Assembly (NCBI RefSeq): GCF_002245355.1 | Contig: NZ_NOWF01000003.1 | Location: 332,079 to 396,078, forward strand | Source: Paludifilum halophilum | GTDB lineage: Bacteria > Bacillota > Bacilli > Thermoactinomycetales > DSM-45169 | Direction: 5' to 3' | DNA: 64,000 nucleotides | In this document: positions 16,210-24,853 of the stretch, piece by piece | Layout: the number at the start of each line of letters is the position of its first letter | Position numbering within the stretch: the first letter of the stretch is position 1 | Notes under the pieces: model-generated | Seen by the model: only the letters and a program-made list of their open reading frames with translations | What the model was told of the DNA's origin: nothing | The model's database searches: none | Position numbers and translations under genes: made by a program

Positions 16210-16587
16210 ATGAGCTTTAAAACGACTATCGAGGAAGACGCTAACGGGCACGTCGTCCAGGAAAGCGTAAAGCGTAAGGCGATTAAGAAGTCCGCTACGG
16301 TTAGTATCGCGGCAAGTGGAGCCGACGCTACCGCTACGATTTCCGTACCCGAAGGCGAGCTCTGGTACATCAAGGCTATTACCGTAACGAAAGGAACTAA
16401 CGTAACCGTCGACTCTATCACTATCGACGGTGAGGTATTCCCCGAAACTGCTACAGTTTCCGACGTTGAGGCCAGTTACGGGGCCCTCGTTTCCGCGGAA
16501 AAGTTTATCGCTATTCAAGGCGATAACGCGAACACCACGGTGGCCGAGGACCTGACTATCGAAGTAACCGGCTACTCCATTGTCTAA
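16210..16587 (+). CDS. Head-region protein, possible decoration protein
   Basis: 125 residues, ATG with AAGGAGGG upstream. The sequence is rich in Thr/Val/Ile in alternating pattern (ATVSIAASGADATATISVPEG), consistent with a beta-sandwich. It lies between minor capsid and scaffold genes. A capsid or baseplate-like decoration role is guessed from fold and position. Confidence 0.5.
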   Translation: MSFKTTIEEDANGHVVQESVKRKAIKKSATVSIAASGADATATISVPEGELWYIKAITVTKGTNVTVDSITIDGEVFPETATVSDVEASYGALVSAEKFIAIQGDNANTTVAEDLTIEVTGYSIV

Positions 16588-16704
16588 CAGCTCCCGCCCT
16601 TCGGAGTGCACCGTGGGGCGGAACTTCTTATAATCGAACGCCGTACAGACGGGCGTTAAACGTCTGGAAACCGGGCGACGGCCCTAAAACGGGAGGAACG
16701 CATT
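16588..16704 (+). promoter_or_regulatory. Structured 5' leader before the scaffold gene
   Basis: 117 bp with two hairpins: CCGCCC...GGGGCGG (16594-16621) and CAGACG-GGCGTTAAA-CGTCTG (16646-16666). No T run follows, so it is more likely an mRNA processing or stability element than a terminator. Confidence 0.4.
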
Positions 16705-17397
16705 ATGGCGGAAGAACAACAGCAGAACCAACAAGTCGAGGAACCCCGCAGAGAGGAAACCCAAGGGACTGAAACCGCGGATAACAGTCCGAAAACAATT
16801 TCCATGACGCAGGAGGAACTCGACGAGCTTATCGCTAAGCGTGTCGGCCGCGTTAACAAGAAGTTGGAGAAGCTGAAAGAACAATACGCGGACTATGACG
16901 ACGTTAAGTCCAAGCTTAGCGAGTTCGAATCGAAAGCCGAAGAACAACGGCAGGCGGAACTCTCCGAGGTGGAGCGCCTTAAGGAAGAACTCGAGGTCGC
17001 TACCCGCGAAAAGGAGGAGCTCTCGAACAAGCTTAACGAGGTTTCCGAGTCTATGAAGAATAGTAAAATCGACGCCCGGTTCCAGGAGCTGGCTAAGGAG
17101 CACAATATCGAGTACCTGGCGGCCGCTAAGAAGTTGGCGGACCTATCCGAAGTGACTGTCGACGACGAAGGCGTCCACGGTATGGAGGACATCGTTAAGA
17201 ATCTCGTTAAAGAAAATCCTTTCCTCGTTGCTAGAGCCGAACCCGAAACCGTAGGCGAAGCGTCCAACCCTCCGAAGAAAACAGACGCGAAGACTAAAGC
17301 GCAGATGCTCGAAGAAGCCAAGCAAAGGGCCCGCTCGGGTAATCCACGTGATATGGCCGCCTATCTGAAACTGAAACGTCAACTCAACACAAAGTAA
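16705..17397 (+). CDS. Scaffolding protein
   Basis: 230 residues, Glu/Lys/Gln-rich. Low-complexity start (EEQQQNQQVEEPRREE) followed by a long coiled coil ~45-120 and a conserved C-terminal part ending with a basic capsid-binding tail. This composition, size and position directly before the major capsid gene are those of phage GP20-type scaffolds, which guide prohead assembly. Confidence 0.8.
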   Translation: MAEEQQQNQQVEEPRREETQGTETADNSPKTISMTQEELDELIAKRVGRVNKKLEKLKEQYADYDDVKSKLSEFESKAEEQRQAELSEVERLKEELEVATREKEELSNKLNEVSESMKNSKIDARFQELAKEHNIEYLAAAKKLADLSEVTVDDEGVHGMEDIVKNLVKENPFLVARAEPETVGEASNPPKKTDAKTKAQMLEEAKQRARSGNPRDMAAYLKLKRQLNTK

Positions 17398-17461
17398 AAC
17401 GCCCCGCCTTTTTTGCGAGTTAAATATCAAAATATTTTGAAAAAGGAGAGTTACCTCTACT

Positions 17462-18541
17462 ATGATTTACAAAACGAATCTGCAAGTAGGTATTCCTGAG
17501 TCCGTATCCGATGAACTTCTGTGGCTGAATCCGAACCAAATCCCGTTGCTGTCTATGGTCGGGTTTGCCGAGGCCGCCGCCAACACCAAGCACGAATGGC
17601 TCGAAGACGAAATGTTCGCCACTGAGTCCAAGCTGGCCGCGGACGTTCTCGCGGGTGATACCTCTATCTCCGTCGAAGACGCTGAGCCGTTCCGCGCGGA
17701 CGTTATTGCTCGCGTCGGTTCCGAAATGGTTAAAGTAACCAGCGTTTCCGGTACTACTTTGACCGTGGAACGGGGCTACGCTGGCACGACCGATGCCGAC
17801 CATACCACCGGGGATAAAATCGAATTCCTGTTCGTGGAAGGTGTGGAAGGTGCGGACGCTCGTAAAGCCCGCTTCAAACAGCGTACCCGGAAAGAGAACT
17901 ATACCCAAATCTTCGACGAAACCATCTCTATCTCCGGTACCTCTTTGGCAGTGGCTAACTACAACATTGACGACATTTACGATTACGAGCGCTCTAAGAA
18001 AATGCTCGAGCTGGCCCTGCAATTGGAAAAGGCCGCTATCAGCGGTATCAAGCTGGAAAACGGACAAATCCGCCAGATGAACGGTATCCGTAACCAGGTC
18101 GTTACCCATGTTGATTCCGCTAGCGAAGCGCTGACTATGGACAAAATTAACAACCTGGCGCAAGACCTGTACGAAGCTGGCGCGTTCGCTTCCGGTTCCG
18201 ACCACGTCCTTATCGTTCCGGCCAAGCAGAAGCGCGTCGTTTCTCAGTTTGATAGCACTAAGGTTCAGCTCGACCGTAACGACCGCGTGCGCGGTATGGT
18301 TGTGGACGCCCTGGTTACCGACTTCGGAGAGTTCCCGGTCCTGCTTAACAACAACCTGGACGCAAACGAAGCTATGCTCGTCGACCTGAACCGCGTGGCT
18401 ATCCGCCCCCTGCGCGGCCGCGAGTTCTCCCACGAGTTCCTCGGTAAAAAAGGCGACTACGTCGAGGGTCAAATCGTCGGCGAGTATACCCTGGAACTGT
18501 ACCAAGAGAAAGCCCACGGCCGCCTCTCCAACCTCACCTAA
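17462..18541 (+). CDS. Major capsid protein
   Basis: 359 residues, ATG with AAGGAG upstream. Position between scaffold and head-tail joining genes, size and an HK97-like pattern fit: long N-terminal part, a two-stranded hairpin insertion ~60-115 (DVLAGDTSISVEDAEPFRAD), spine helix near 180-205 and P-domain core (HVLIVPAKQKRVVSQF). The hairpin-insertion is similar to those of the DUF5309/SU10-type capsids. Codons here prefer CTG and GGT more than in neighbouring genes, as in highly expressed genes. Confidence 0.85.
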   Translation: MIYKTNLQVGIPESVSDELLWLNPNQIPLLSMVGFAEAAANTKHEWLEDEMFATESKLAADVLAGDTSISVEDAEPFRADVIARVGSEMVKVTSVSGTTLTVERGYAGTTDADHTTGDKIEFLFVEGVEGADARKARFKQRTRKENYTQIFDETISISGTSLAVANYNIDDIYDYERSKKMLELALQLEKAAISGIKLENGQIRQMNGIRNQVVTHVDSASEALTMDKINNLAQDLYEAGAFASGSDHVLIVPAKQKRVVSQFDSTKVQLDRNDRVRGMVVDALVTDFGEFPVLLNNNLDANEAMLVDLNRVAIRPLRGREFSHEFLGKKGDYVEGQIVGEYTLELYQEKAHGRLSNLT

Positions 18542-18555
18542 TAAGATTTAAAGTT

Positions 18556-18597
18556 TCTCGCCCGTGGTCCCTGACTGCGGGCTTTATTTTTTGAAAT
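18556..18597 (+). terminator. Terminator after the major capsid gene
   Basis: GCCCG and CGGGC pair around a 13-base loop and are followed by TTTATTTTTTG, 17 bp past the stop. It probably makes capsid mRNA more abundant than downstream mRNA. Confidence 0.75.
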
Positions 18598-18620
18598 CAT
18601 AGCCCGAAGGAGTGAAACGC

Positions 18621-18869
18621 GTGTACGAACTGATTTCAAAACGTTTCCCCCGGCTGGGCTTCTACGTAAATGGAGAGCGTTACAAATTCTATAACGGAAA
18701 GCTCCGCACAGACGACTCGAAAGTCGTAGCCGTGGCGGAAAAGCTGGAAGGCGTAGAAGTGGTAAACAGGCCGGAATCCAAGAAGGAGCCGGAAAAGAAG
18801 TCGGAGGAAAAGCCGAAAAAATCGGCTCCGAAAAGAAAGAAAACGGCGAAAAAATCCTCCGATAAGTAA
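18621..18869 (+). CDS. Small basic head protein, unknown
   Basis: 82 residues from GTG at 18621, which has AAGGAG eight bases upstream; GTG at 18612 overlaps that site. The N-terminal ~45 residues are ordered (FYVNGERYKFYNGKLRTDDS), the rest is a Lys/Glu/Ser-rich tail typical of disordered DNA- or capsid-binding ends. Position suggests a head or connector accessory. Confidence 0.55.
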   Translation: MYELISKRFPRLGFYVNGERYKFYNGKLRTDDSKVVAVAEKLEGVEVVNRPESKKEPEKKSEEKPKKSAPKRKKTAKKSSDK

Positions 18870-18883
18870 AGGAGGACGCCGTT

Positions 18884-19270
18884 ATGGCTAAGACAGTAAA
18901 TATAGAGGACGCAGTGTCCTATTTCGATACGGAAGTCCTGCATAGTGGCGCGTGGGACGAAGCGGACGACGCCCTCCGCCAAAAGGCGTTAAACAATGCC
19001 GAGCGGATTCTCTACCGGACCTACGGAAAAACCTACGATATCGACGATTCTTCGAAATGGATGCCGGAGGAAGCCGTTTACGAGCAAGCGCTTTGGATGC
19101 TACGACAGGACGACGCGGTCCAAAAGACCGAACTCGGACAGGTGGGCGTTAGCGTGTCCGGAATCTCGGTACAAATGGCCGGGAAGCCCCAGTATATCGC
19201 CCCCGAGGCGCGCCGGATTATCGCTGAGGACGGCGGTTCTAGTCCCCGCTCTAAGTGGACGGTGATTTAA
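18884..19270 (+). CDS. Head-tail connector protein (gp6/adaptor-like)
   Basis: 128 residues with GGAGG upstream. Helical N-terminus (SYFDTEVLHSGAWDEADDALRQKALNNAERIL) matches the pattern of SPP1 gp15/HK97 gp6 adaptors, which form a ring below the portal. First of the usual four joining genes. Confidence 0.65.
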   Translation: MAKTVNIEDAVSYFDTEVLHSGAWDEADDALRQKALNNAERILYRTYGKTYDIDDSSKWMPEEAVYEQALWMLRQDDAVQKTELGQVGVSVSGISVQMAGKPQYIAPEARRIIAEDGGSSPRSKWTVI

Positions 19271-19272
19271 TC

Positions 19273-19590
19273 GTGGCAGTTATCCCGCTTAAACAGAAGG
19301 TCACCGTAACGAAGCCCGGAGAGCTGGACGAATGGGGCGAAATCACCCCCGGAGAGTCTTTCGAGCATAAATGCCGCATCGACGAGGGGTCCGACCTGGT
19401 GCGGGATGAGAACGGCCAGGAGGTTGTATCCTCCGCTAGAATCCTCATTGAAGGCCTAGTGGACGTAGGTTATGACGACGACGTTTCCTACACCAACGAG
19501 ATAGGACAGACCTACAAGGAGAAACCGATACGCATTCGGGTACTCCGGGGACCAAGCGGTAAGCCCTGGTTTACCGAGGTACGGGTTTAA
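19273..19590 (+). CDS. Head completion or stopper protein
   Basis: 105 residues from GTG at 19273; an in-frame GTG at 19255 overlaps the previous gene and has no ribosome-binding site. Beta-rich; position after the adaptor suits the SPP1 gp16-like stopper that closes the capsid. Family call mostly from gene order. Confidence 0.6.
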   Translation: MAVIPLKQKVTVTKPGELDEWGEITPGESFEHKCRIDEGSDLVRDENGQEVVSSARILIEGLVDVGYDDDVSYTNEIGQTYKEKPIRIRVLRGPSGKPWFTEVRV

Positions 19591-19676
19591 CCCCCTCTCC
19601 CCTGCCGTTCACTACCTGGAAGGCCCTAAGAAACGTAGCCGGGTCCACCTGTTCGGTATCGGAAGGAGGTTAACGA

Positions 19677-20105
19677 ATGCGGATTAAGGTAAAGGTCGAT
19701 ACGAAGAACATCGGGCGCGCGTCTAAGGCGGCCATAGAGGCGGCGTACCAGTCTACCCAAGATTGCGGGCAGGACTTGGCACGCGCGTCGTCCGGAGCGG
19801 CTCCCCACGATAAAGGCATACTCGAAAAATCGTATTCGGTTCTCCCCCGGAAGGACGGTACGGGAGGGTCCGTAACCGTCCGATATGCGGCGTATGAGCG
19901 CGGGTATAACTACGCTATCAAGATGCACGAGGGGACGTATAACCTGGGCGAAGGGTCAAGGTCTAAAGGCGGCGGTACCGGTATGTCCGGGACTAACTAC
20001 TCGGTAGGGCCTAAGTTCCTCGAGCGCCCGCTACGGGGCGAAGCTGAAACGTATAAAGACTTCATACGAAACCAAGTAGCCGTGGCCGTTGCGGCGTTTG
20101 GTTAA
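19677..20105 (+). CDS. HK97 gp10-like tail-joining protein
   Basis: 142 residues with GGAGG upstream. Contains the HK97-gp10 signature of a helix followed by SGAAPHDKGILEKSY and YAAYERGYNYAIKMHEGTY; the C-terminal PKFLERPLRGEAETYKDFI is also typical. It links head completion to tail attachment. Confidence 0.75.
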   Translation: MRIKVKVDTKNIGRASKAAIEAAYQSTQDCGQDLARASSGAAPHDKGILEKSYSVLPRKDGTGGSVTVRYAAYERGYNYAIKMHEGTYNLGEGSRSKGGGTGMSGTNYSVGPKFLERPLRGEAETYKDFIRNQVAVAVAAFG

Positions 20106-20120
20106 AGGGAGGCGTGTCGG

Positions 20121-20477
20121 TTGCGTATTATCGAGCTGGTCCGGTTCGTTAAGTCGGAATATTCTTACGACTTTTACCCGAACGCCTTTCCCGCTACCGC
20201 CCCCGATAACTCGGGTATAGTCCGGATTTTCCCCGCCCCCACTACCTCGCGGCAGGTTAACCGCCTGCCCTGCCAGGTGCTGGTCCGGGCGTCGGACATG
20301 ACCACGGCGGAGTCGAAGGCGTATGAGATTTACGAGTCACTAAGGATGCGGACCGACTTTTACGTAGGACCCGACCGCGTGGTACTGTGCACCGCCTCTC
20401 AACCCCTTTTCGTGGAGAAGGACGAGAACAACCGCACGGTCTACTCGGTCAACTTTGAAATCATAACGGAGGAGTGA
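20121..20477 (+). CDS. Tail terminator-like protein
   Basis: 118 residues, TTG start with GGGAGG upstream. The alpha/beta composition with CQVLVRASDMTTAESKAYEIYESL fits the minor capsid/tail-terminator family found after gp10-like genes, which caps the tail tube. Supported mainly by order and size. Confidence 0.6.
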   Translation: MRIIELVRFVKSEYSYDFYPNAFPATAPDNSGIVRIFPAPTTSRQVNRLPCQVLVRASDMTTAESKAYEIYESLRMRTDFYVGPDRVVLCTASQPLFVEKDENNRTVYSVNFEIITEE

Positions 20478-20484
20478 GCCACGT

Positions 20485-20820
20485 ATGGCCCGTACGGCTA
20501 TTCCGGTCGATTCTCCTACTACTAACGGTATTCTGCTACAGGTGGATACCACTATCGACCAAACTAACGGGATGGAGTTCACTAACACCGGGCGTGAAGT
20601 CCTGCTCGTCGAAAATACCGGTACAGGCGCTCTAACGGTTACGTTGGATTACGCTCCGGACCGTTTCGGAAGAGACGGACAGAAGTCTGTGACGCTCCAA
20701 GAGGGAGAAACCAAGGTTATCGGTCCTTTCGACCGTGACCTGTATAACCAAAACAACAAGGTTTACGTGGACTTTGACGCCGCTACGGGTAACGTTGCGG
20801 TCGTAAAAGTCCTTCTTTAA
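20485..20820 (+). CDS. Virion beta-sandwich protein, unknown
   Basis: 111 residues, GGAGG before ATG. Beta-rich with Gly/Thr/Asn turns (VLLVENTGTGALTVTLDYAP). Related-looking proteins occur among structural genes of Bacillota phages. No specific role can be given. Confidence 0.55.
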   Translation: MARTAIPVDSPTTNGILLQVDTTIDQTNGMEFTNTGREVLLVENTGTGALTVTLDYAPDRFGRDGQKSVTLQEGETKVIGPFDRDLYNQNNKVYVDFDAATGNVAVVKVLL

Positions 20821-20847
20821 TTCCGCTAAACGAGGAGGAAAACGCTA

Positions 20848-21273
20848 ATGGCTTCTAACAAAGTTGCAGGCGTGGACATTCTCCTGTATGTGAATACGGG
20901 AGATTCCGATACGCCTAACTTCGTTACTTTAGGCGGGCAGGGGGATGCCACCCTTAACCGGGGGGCTGAGGAGGTCGACGTAAGCGCGAAAACCGACGGT
21001 AACGGTTACGGGGATTTCTTGCCAGGCCGGAAGAGCTGGTCCGTCGAATGTGAAGGATTCATCGTAGACGGGGATGCCGCGTACGAACAACTCGAAACGA
21101 AATACGAGGCTCGCGAGTCCGTGCAAATCGAACTCCGTATGCCTTCAGGTAAAATCTACGAAGGCGAAGTCGTTATTACTGAGTTCCCGATGGAGTTCCC
21201 GCAAGACGACGGGGCGACGTTCTCCCTGACCCTGCAAGGTCGCGGACCGCTGACTACAACCCCGGCCGCTTAA
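20848..21273 (+). CDS. Major tail protein
   Basis: 141 residues, AGGAGG site. Pattern of TP901-1/phi13-type tube proteins: VDILLYVNTGDSDTPNFVTLGGQ, then GAEEVDVSAKTD, then a C-terminal LPSGKIYEGEV-like beta-hairpin region. It lies just before the frameshifted chaperone genes and ends at a terminator, as expected for a highly expressed tube subunit. Confidence 0.85.
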   Translation: MASNKVAGVDILLYVNTGDSDTPNFVTLGGQGDATLNRGAEEVDVSAKTDGNGYGDFLPGRKSWSVECEGFIVDGDAAYEQLETKYEARESVQIELRMPSGKIYEGEVVITEFPMEFPQDDGATFSLTLQGRGPLTTTPAA

Positions 21274-21286
21274 GTAACCCTTAGGT

Positions 21287-21322
21287 ATCAAGGGCATTGG
21301 ATAAACCGATGCCCTATTTTCC
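21287..21322 (+). terminator. Terminator after the major tail protein gene
   Basis: AAGGGCAT and ATGCCCT flank TGGATAAACCG and are followed by ATTTTCCC. Confidence 0.75.
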
Positions 21323-21352
21323 CAATAATCTGACAGGAGGAATTATTTACTT

Positions 21353-21694
21353 ATGTCTACCAAACAAAGAGGCTACGTGCCACTTACGCTTGATAAACAG
21401 CGTCGAATCCATTTCGGTATGAACGCTTTTTGCGCGTTGGAGGAAAAGGGCTACGATATTACCGCTCTGGAGCAAAAAGGTATCAAGTTTTCCGATATCC
21501 GCGCTATGCTCTGGGCTGGACTCCTGCACGACAAGGACTTCGAAGATAACCCGGAATGGGACGAAAAGGCCGCGGGCGACCTCGCCGACAAGGCCGAAAA
21601 CCTGCAAGAGGTATTTAAAGCCGTCTCCCGTGCCGTCTCCCTCGCGTTCGGCCAGGACCCCGACACTCCGAAGGAGCAGAAGCCGGGAAACTAA
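21353..21694 (+). CDS. Tail assembly chaperone, short form (gpG-like)
   Basis: 113 residues with GGAGG upstream. Short acidic helical protein located between major tail protein and tape measure, which is the universal place of the G/T chaperones of long-tailed phages. It ends in ...KPGN at 21694, where the last codons form a classical slippery site. It helps to load the tape measure during tail assembly. Confidence 0.85.
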   Translation: MSTKQRGYVPLTLDKQRRIHFGMNAFCALEEKGYDITALEQKGIKFSDIRAMLWAGLLHDKDFEDNPEWDEKAAGDLADKAENLQEVFKAVSRAVSLAFGQDPDTPKEQKPGN

Positions 21695-22047
21695 CGGAAC
21701 CGTCCGAGGAGTCGGAGCCGTGGGACTGGGAAGGGCTTCAGAAACGAGCCTATGCATTAGGGCTCAAGCCGGAAGAGTTCTGGGCCCTTACTCCCTACCA
21801 GTTTACCCTCCTGTCCGACGCTCGGGCGGAAGATGAACAACGACAGTACGACAACCTCCATCACCTTCTCGCGTGGACGGCCGCGAACATTATGAACGCA
21901 AGCGGAAACCTTAAGAAACCTGTCTCTGTCGAGAAACTTATGGGCAAGAAAAAGCGGCATGATAACCCGAAAAGGATTCTCACGGAAGAAGAACGCCGGG
22001 CGGAACTCGACCGGATTAAACAACGATTCAGAAAGGAGGACGCGTAA
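21353..22047 (+). CDS. Tail assembly chaperone, -1 frameshift fusion (gpGT-like)
   Basis: The heptamer GGGAAAC at 21685-21691 is read as G GGA AAC in the short frame, directly before its stop TAA. A -1 slip gives GGG AAA CTA and opens a frame that runs to TAA at 22045-22047, one base before the tape-measure ATG. The fusion is about 231 residues; its added part begins KLTEPSEESEPWDWEG and ends RFRKEDA. There is no independent start with a ribosome-binding site for the second part. GGGAAAC is the most common slippery site at this place in phages. Confidence 0.85.
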
Positions 22048-24852
22048 ATGGCCTTAGCGGAACTAGCGGCAAGAATTAGTGCAGACATTAGCGACTTTAA
22101 GTCGAAAATGGCGACAGTGCAAAACGACATGAACAGCACGCGGGGCAACTTCCAGCAAGCCGGGAAGTCATTCCAGCAGGTCGGGCAAAATCTCCGTAGT
22201 GTAGGTGCTGGAATGACAGCGGGCGTGACCGCTCCGGTTCTCGCCGCGGGGACGGCCGCTATTATGACCGGGGCGAACTTCGAGTCCGCTATGTCGGAGG
22301 TTCAGGCGGTGACGATGGCTACGGGTAAGGACTTTACGAAGTTACAGGAACTCGCGCAAGACCTGGGCTCGTCGACTAAATATAGCGCCACAGAGGCCGC
22401 GCAAGGTATGGCGTTCTTAGGGCGTGCGGGTTTCGATACGACGGAGATTATGTCCGCTATGCCTGTAATGCTGGACCTTGCTACCGCTGGTAACCTAGAC
22501 CTCGCACGGGCCGCGGATATTTCCTCGAATATCCTTTCCGCCTTTGGGATGGAAGCTTCCCAGTCCGGGCATATGGCCGACGTCCTTGCATTCGCCGCGG
22601 CTAACGCTAACACTTCCGTGGAACAAATGGGTTACGCTATGGGTTACGTGGGTCCTGTCGCGAACTCCATGGGAATCAGCGTAGAGGAAACGGCGGCCGC
22701 TGTCGGGATTCTGTCGGATGCAGGTATCCAGGGCGAGCGGGCCGGTACAGCACTCCGGGGCATGCTTTCTCAGTTGACTACAGTAACCGGACAAACAAAA
22801 GACACCCTAGCGGCGTATGGACTGACCGCCGAGGACGTAAACCCGAAAACAAAATCTCTTGCGGAGATTATACAGACGCTTAAAGATGCTGGGGTGCAAG
22901 CCTCTGACGCTATGGAACTTGTCGGCCAGGAGGCGGGGCCTGGACTCGCGGTCCTGCTCGAACAAGGTAGTGGAAGCATAACGAACTTTACCGGAGAACT
23001 GAAAACCGCCGACGGGGCCGCTTCCGAGATGGCTACAACCATGGGCGAAAACACTAAGGGCGGGTTTAAGGAGTTCCTTAGCTCGCTAGAGGCCCTCGGA
23101 ATCGCCATCTCGGAAGAGCTTCTCCCTGTGATTAACCCGATAATTGATGGGCTTACTCAGATGTTCCGCTGGTTCTCGCAAATGAACCCGGTAGTTAAAC
23201 AGGCGGCTATTATTTTCGCACTAGTTGTCTCCGCCATCGGGCCCATTATTATGGTAGTCGGCGGCCTAATTGGTGCCGTAGGTGCCCTCGCCACAACATT
23301 TGCCGTCTCTGTAGGCACGATAATGTCATTTATAGGCGTTGCGGTAGCTGTCGTCGCGGGCATAACCGCCCTCGTTGCCGCGTTCATTTACGCATACAAC
23401 AAAGTCGGATGGTTCCGCGATAGGGTTAATTCGGCATGGGAACGTATTAAATCCGGGTTCCAGGCGGTTGTCGATTTCCTCCGCCCCGCCGTCCAGGCTG
23501 TAGTCGATTTCGTAGTCCAGCAATGGGACAAAATTAAAAACTGGTGGGGGCAGTCGGGCGGAACCATTATGCAGGCCGTGAGTAACGTATGGAACTTCAT
23601 TTCGACGATTATCTCCACGGTTATGAGTGTCATTTGGGGAATCATGCAATTTATTTGGCCCGCTATCCTGTTTATCATTCAAAGCGTATGGGGAAACATC
23701 AAGGCTGTAATTTCCAGCGGTATTAACATCATTCTCGCGATTATCGATATCTTCACGAGCCTGTTTACCGGGAACTGGTCGAAGCTCTGGGAAAGCGTTA
23801 AGTCGCTTATCTCGAACGCCCTTACGTTTATCTGGAATCTGTTCCAGCTCTGGGGCTGGGGTAAGCTTCTCGCCGGGGCACTCCGTCTAGGAGCGGGACT
23901 CCTTAACGCGTTTAAGGGTTCGTGGACGAAAATATGGAACGTCGTTAAAAGCATCGCGTCTAAGCTGTGGAACTGGCTTAAAAGCGCATTTAACAGTGGA
24001 AAACAATTCATCGACGACGTTTGGAAAACCATCGGAAACGTAACCAAAACCGTATGGAACGGCATTAAATCAGCGCTTAAAGCTGTTTGGAACGTCATTA
24101 AGACCCAGCTAAAAAACTCCTTCAACTTTTATAAAAACCTAATCACCGGGGTTTGGAATGGAGTTAAAAGCGTATCGACCAGGGTCTGGAACGGGATTAA
24201 GTCGTTTCTTTCTAACACGTTTAATGCGATTAAGTCCCGCCTAACCAACGCATGGAACGCCATTAAGTCGGCCACGTCCAACGCATGGAGCAAAGTTAAG
24301 AGCTATATCTCGAACGTGGGCTCTAACATAAAGAGCACGTTGTCCGGGCTGGCTTCGAAGGCGAAGTCGTGGGGGAGGAACCTGCTAAACATGTTCATCA
24401 AGGGGATTAAATCGAAAATCCGGGCAGTCGTCGGCGTCGTATCCGACGTCGCGGGCAAGGTTAAGGGCTTCCTCGGGTTCAGCTCTCCGACTAAAGAAGG
24501 TCCGGCCTCGAAGTCGGACAAATGGGCACCGAACTTTATGGGCATGTTCGCGGGCGGTCTGGAGAAAAATATTCCGGCCCTACGGCGGACAGCCGCGAAG
24601 GTTGCGGGCGTTATGGAAGGCGTAAACGTGTCGCCTACCGCTCCGAGGGTTTCCCATGCCGCCGTCGGCAACCTGTCGGCGAGCCGCTCCGGGTACGTCT
24701 CCCCCGCTGACCGTGCAGAAGCCGCGGGCGGCGTAGTGGTGACCGGTAATACGTTTAACGTACGCCAGGAATCGGATATCGACAGTATCGCGCGCGCTAT
24801 CGACCGTAAGAAGCGCAATAAATCACGAGCTAGAGGAAGGGTGACGCCGTAA
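22048..24852 (+). CDS. Tail tape measure protein
   Basis: 934 residues, AAGGAGG site. N-terminal TP901-type domain (FESAMSEVQAVTMATGKDFTKL; GRAGFDTTEIMSAMPV), hydrophobic helices at ~375-470 (VVSAIGPIIMVVGGLIGAVG and others), and from ~620 to ~790 a series of WNxIKS repeats at about 11-residue spacing. It sets tail length and is ejected through the host membrane. The protein is short for the family; with about 1.5 angstroms per residue the tail should be near 140 nm. Confidence 0.9.
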   Translation: MALAELAARISADISDFKSKMATVQNDMNSTRGNFQQAGKSFQQVGQNLRSVGAGMTAGVTAPVLAAGTAAIMTGANFESAMSEVQAVTMATGKDFTKLQELAQDLGSSTKYSATEAAQGMAFLGRAGFDTTEIMSAMPVMLDLATAGNLDLARAADISSNILSAFGMEASQSGHMADVLAFAAANANTSVEQMGYAMGYVGPVANSMGISVEETAAAVGILSDAGIQGERAGTALRGMLSQLTTVTGQTKDTLAAYGLTAEDVNPKTKSLAEIIQTLKDAGVQASDAMELVGQEAGPGLAVLLEQGSGSITNFTGELKTADGAASEMATTMGENTKGGFKEFLSSLEALGIAISEELLPVINPIIDGLTQMFRWFSQMNPVVKQAAIIFALVVSAIGPIIMVVGGLIGAVGALATTFAVSVGTIMSFIGVAVAVVAGITALVAAFIYAYNKVGWFRDRVNSAWERIKSGFQAVVDFLRPAVQAVVDFVVQQWDKIKNWWGQSGGTIMQAVSNVWNFISTIISTVMSVIWGIMQFIWPAILFIIQSVWGNIKAVISSGINIILAIIDIFTSLFTGNWSKLWESVKSLISNALTFIWNLFQLWGWGKLLAGALRLGAGLLNAFKGSWTKIWNVVKSIASKLWNWLKSAFNSGKQFIDDVWKTIGNVTKTVWNGIKSALKAVWNVIKTQLKNSFNFYKNLITGVWNGVKSVSTRVWNGIKSFLSNTFNAIKSRLTNAWNAIKSATSNAWSKVKSYISNVGSNIKSTLSGLASKAKSWGRNLLNMFIKGIKSKIRAVVGVVSDVAGKVKGFLGFSSPTKEGPASKSDKWAPNFMGMFAGGLEKNIPALRRTAAKVAGVMEGVNVSPTAPRVSHAAVGNLSASRSGYVSPADRAEAAGGVVVTGNTFNVRQESDIDSIARAIDRKKRNKSRARGRVTP

Positions 24853-24853
24853 T

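Noticed and set aside
17420..18517. 365-residue minus-strand frame opposite the major capsid gene
   Set aside because: Shadow of strongly biased capsid codons; no ribosome-binding site and against the late operon.
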